The translations under genes were made by a program, and so were the position numbers. 64,000 nt of DNA from Heterocephalus glaber (lineage: Eukaryota; Chordata; Mammalia; Rodentia; Bathyergidae), in assembly GCF_000247695.1 (NCBI RefSeq), contig NW_004624747.1, positions 12,186,688-12,250,687 of the forward strand, written 5' to 3'. Shown in pieces: positions 63,823 through 64,000 of the stretch; positions within the stretch are counted from its first letter, which is position 1, and every line of letters begins with the position of its first letter. Below the pieces are notes generated by a model. That model was not told where the DNA came from. It saw only the letters and a list, made by a program, of their open reading frames with translations, and did no database searches.

Positions 63823-64000
63823 CTCCCTGCCTCCATCCCAGGCTCCTAGGGCAGAGAAGCTCAGCCGGTCCCAGCACCTGGAAGGAAGCTCCCCTGCCGC
63901 CATCCCAGGCTCCTAGGGCAGAGAAGCTCAGCCGGTCCCAGCACCTGGAAGGAAGCTCCTCGCCTCCATCCCAGGCTCCTAGGGCACAGAAGGTGAGCCA
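63823..64000 (+). repeat. 66-67 bp tandem repeat (at least 2.6 copies, runs off window)
   Basis: GGCTCCTAGGG recurs at 63841, 63908 and 63974; units share CAGCACCTGGAAGGAAGCTC. It lies in the leader of the LTR element. Confidence 0.92.

Larger units (their letters stand above)
62972..64000 (-). other. ALKBH2: ALKBH2 intron preceding the last exon (partial)
   Basis: Begins at the acceptor and runs off the window. 62,982-63,360 shows nothing I recognise beyond weak L2-like pyrimidine-rich text; from 63,361 it is an LTR element. No second ALKBH2 exon was found. Confidence 0.7.

Noticed and set aside
1..64000. CRISPR arrays, operons, bacterial mobile elements
   Set aside because: Nothing of the kind; the DNA is clearly mammalian nuclear.

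Overview
This is eukaryotic, mammalian, very probably rodent nuclear DNA. Evidence is spliced multi-exon genes with GT-AG introns, CpG-island promoters, MIR, L2, MER5-type and L1 relics, and above all dense rodent-type SINEs: 7SL-derived B1 elements, B1 fused to an ID-like half, and about 47 copies of a tRNA-derived ID-like SINE ending GGTACC plus an A tail. The ID-like family differs from the murine BC1/ID master and from the squirrel and geomyoid types I remember. A castorid-like (beaver-like) rodent fits best, but the species cannot be proven from the window.

Layout. (1) 1-12,841: 5' end of intron 1 of SVOP, minus strand, packed with repeats. (2) 12,842-12,876: SVOP first coding exon (35 bp, minus), inside a CpG island (about 12,840-13,220) that carries a split REST/RE1 motif. 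(3) 13,220-32,330: about 19 kb of intergenic DNA, mostly SINEs, L1 fragments, MaLR-like LTR fragments, one 665-bp assembly gap (25,840-26,504) and an RPS26 processed pseudogene nested in an old hAT transposon. (4) 32,330-61,830: the complete USP30 gene, plus strand: CpG-island promoter with an ETS site, 13 coding exons giving 517 codons, about 2.1 kb of 3' UTR and an AATAAA signal. Its largest intron (intron 7, 8.2 kb) is mostly antisense L1. (5) 61,830-64,000: tail-to-tail neighbour ALKBH2, minus strand, last coding exon (62,665-62,971) and part of the preceding intron, which contains a MaLR/ERVL-like LTR that runs off the window with a 66-67 bp tandem repeat.

The order SVOP(-) / USP30(+) / ALKBH2(-) is the synteny I recall from human chromosome 12q24. 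USP30 is the outer-mitochondrial-membrane deubiquitinase that opposes PINK1/Parkin mitophagy; SVOP is a neuronal synaptic-vesicle transporter-like protein; ALKBH2 is a nuclear DNA-dealkylating dioxygenase. They are neighbours, not a pathway.

I found no new gene system. The most interesting local points are: an ID insertion that duplicated the exon-12 splice donor of USP30; an expanded-spacing RE1 beside the SVOP start; an ALKBH2 stop codon embedded in its own poly(A) signal; two ID copies inserted serially at one target; and an ID copy that carried 3' flanking DNA to a site just upstream of exon 10. All repeat calls were made by eye, without RepeatMasker or alignment, so their edges are approximate.
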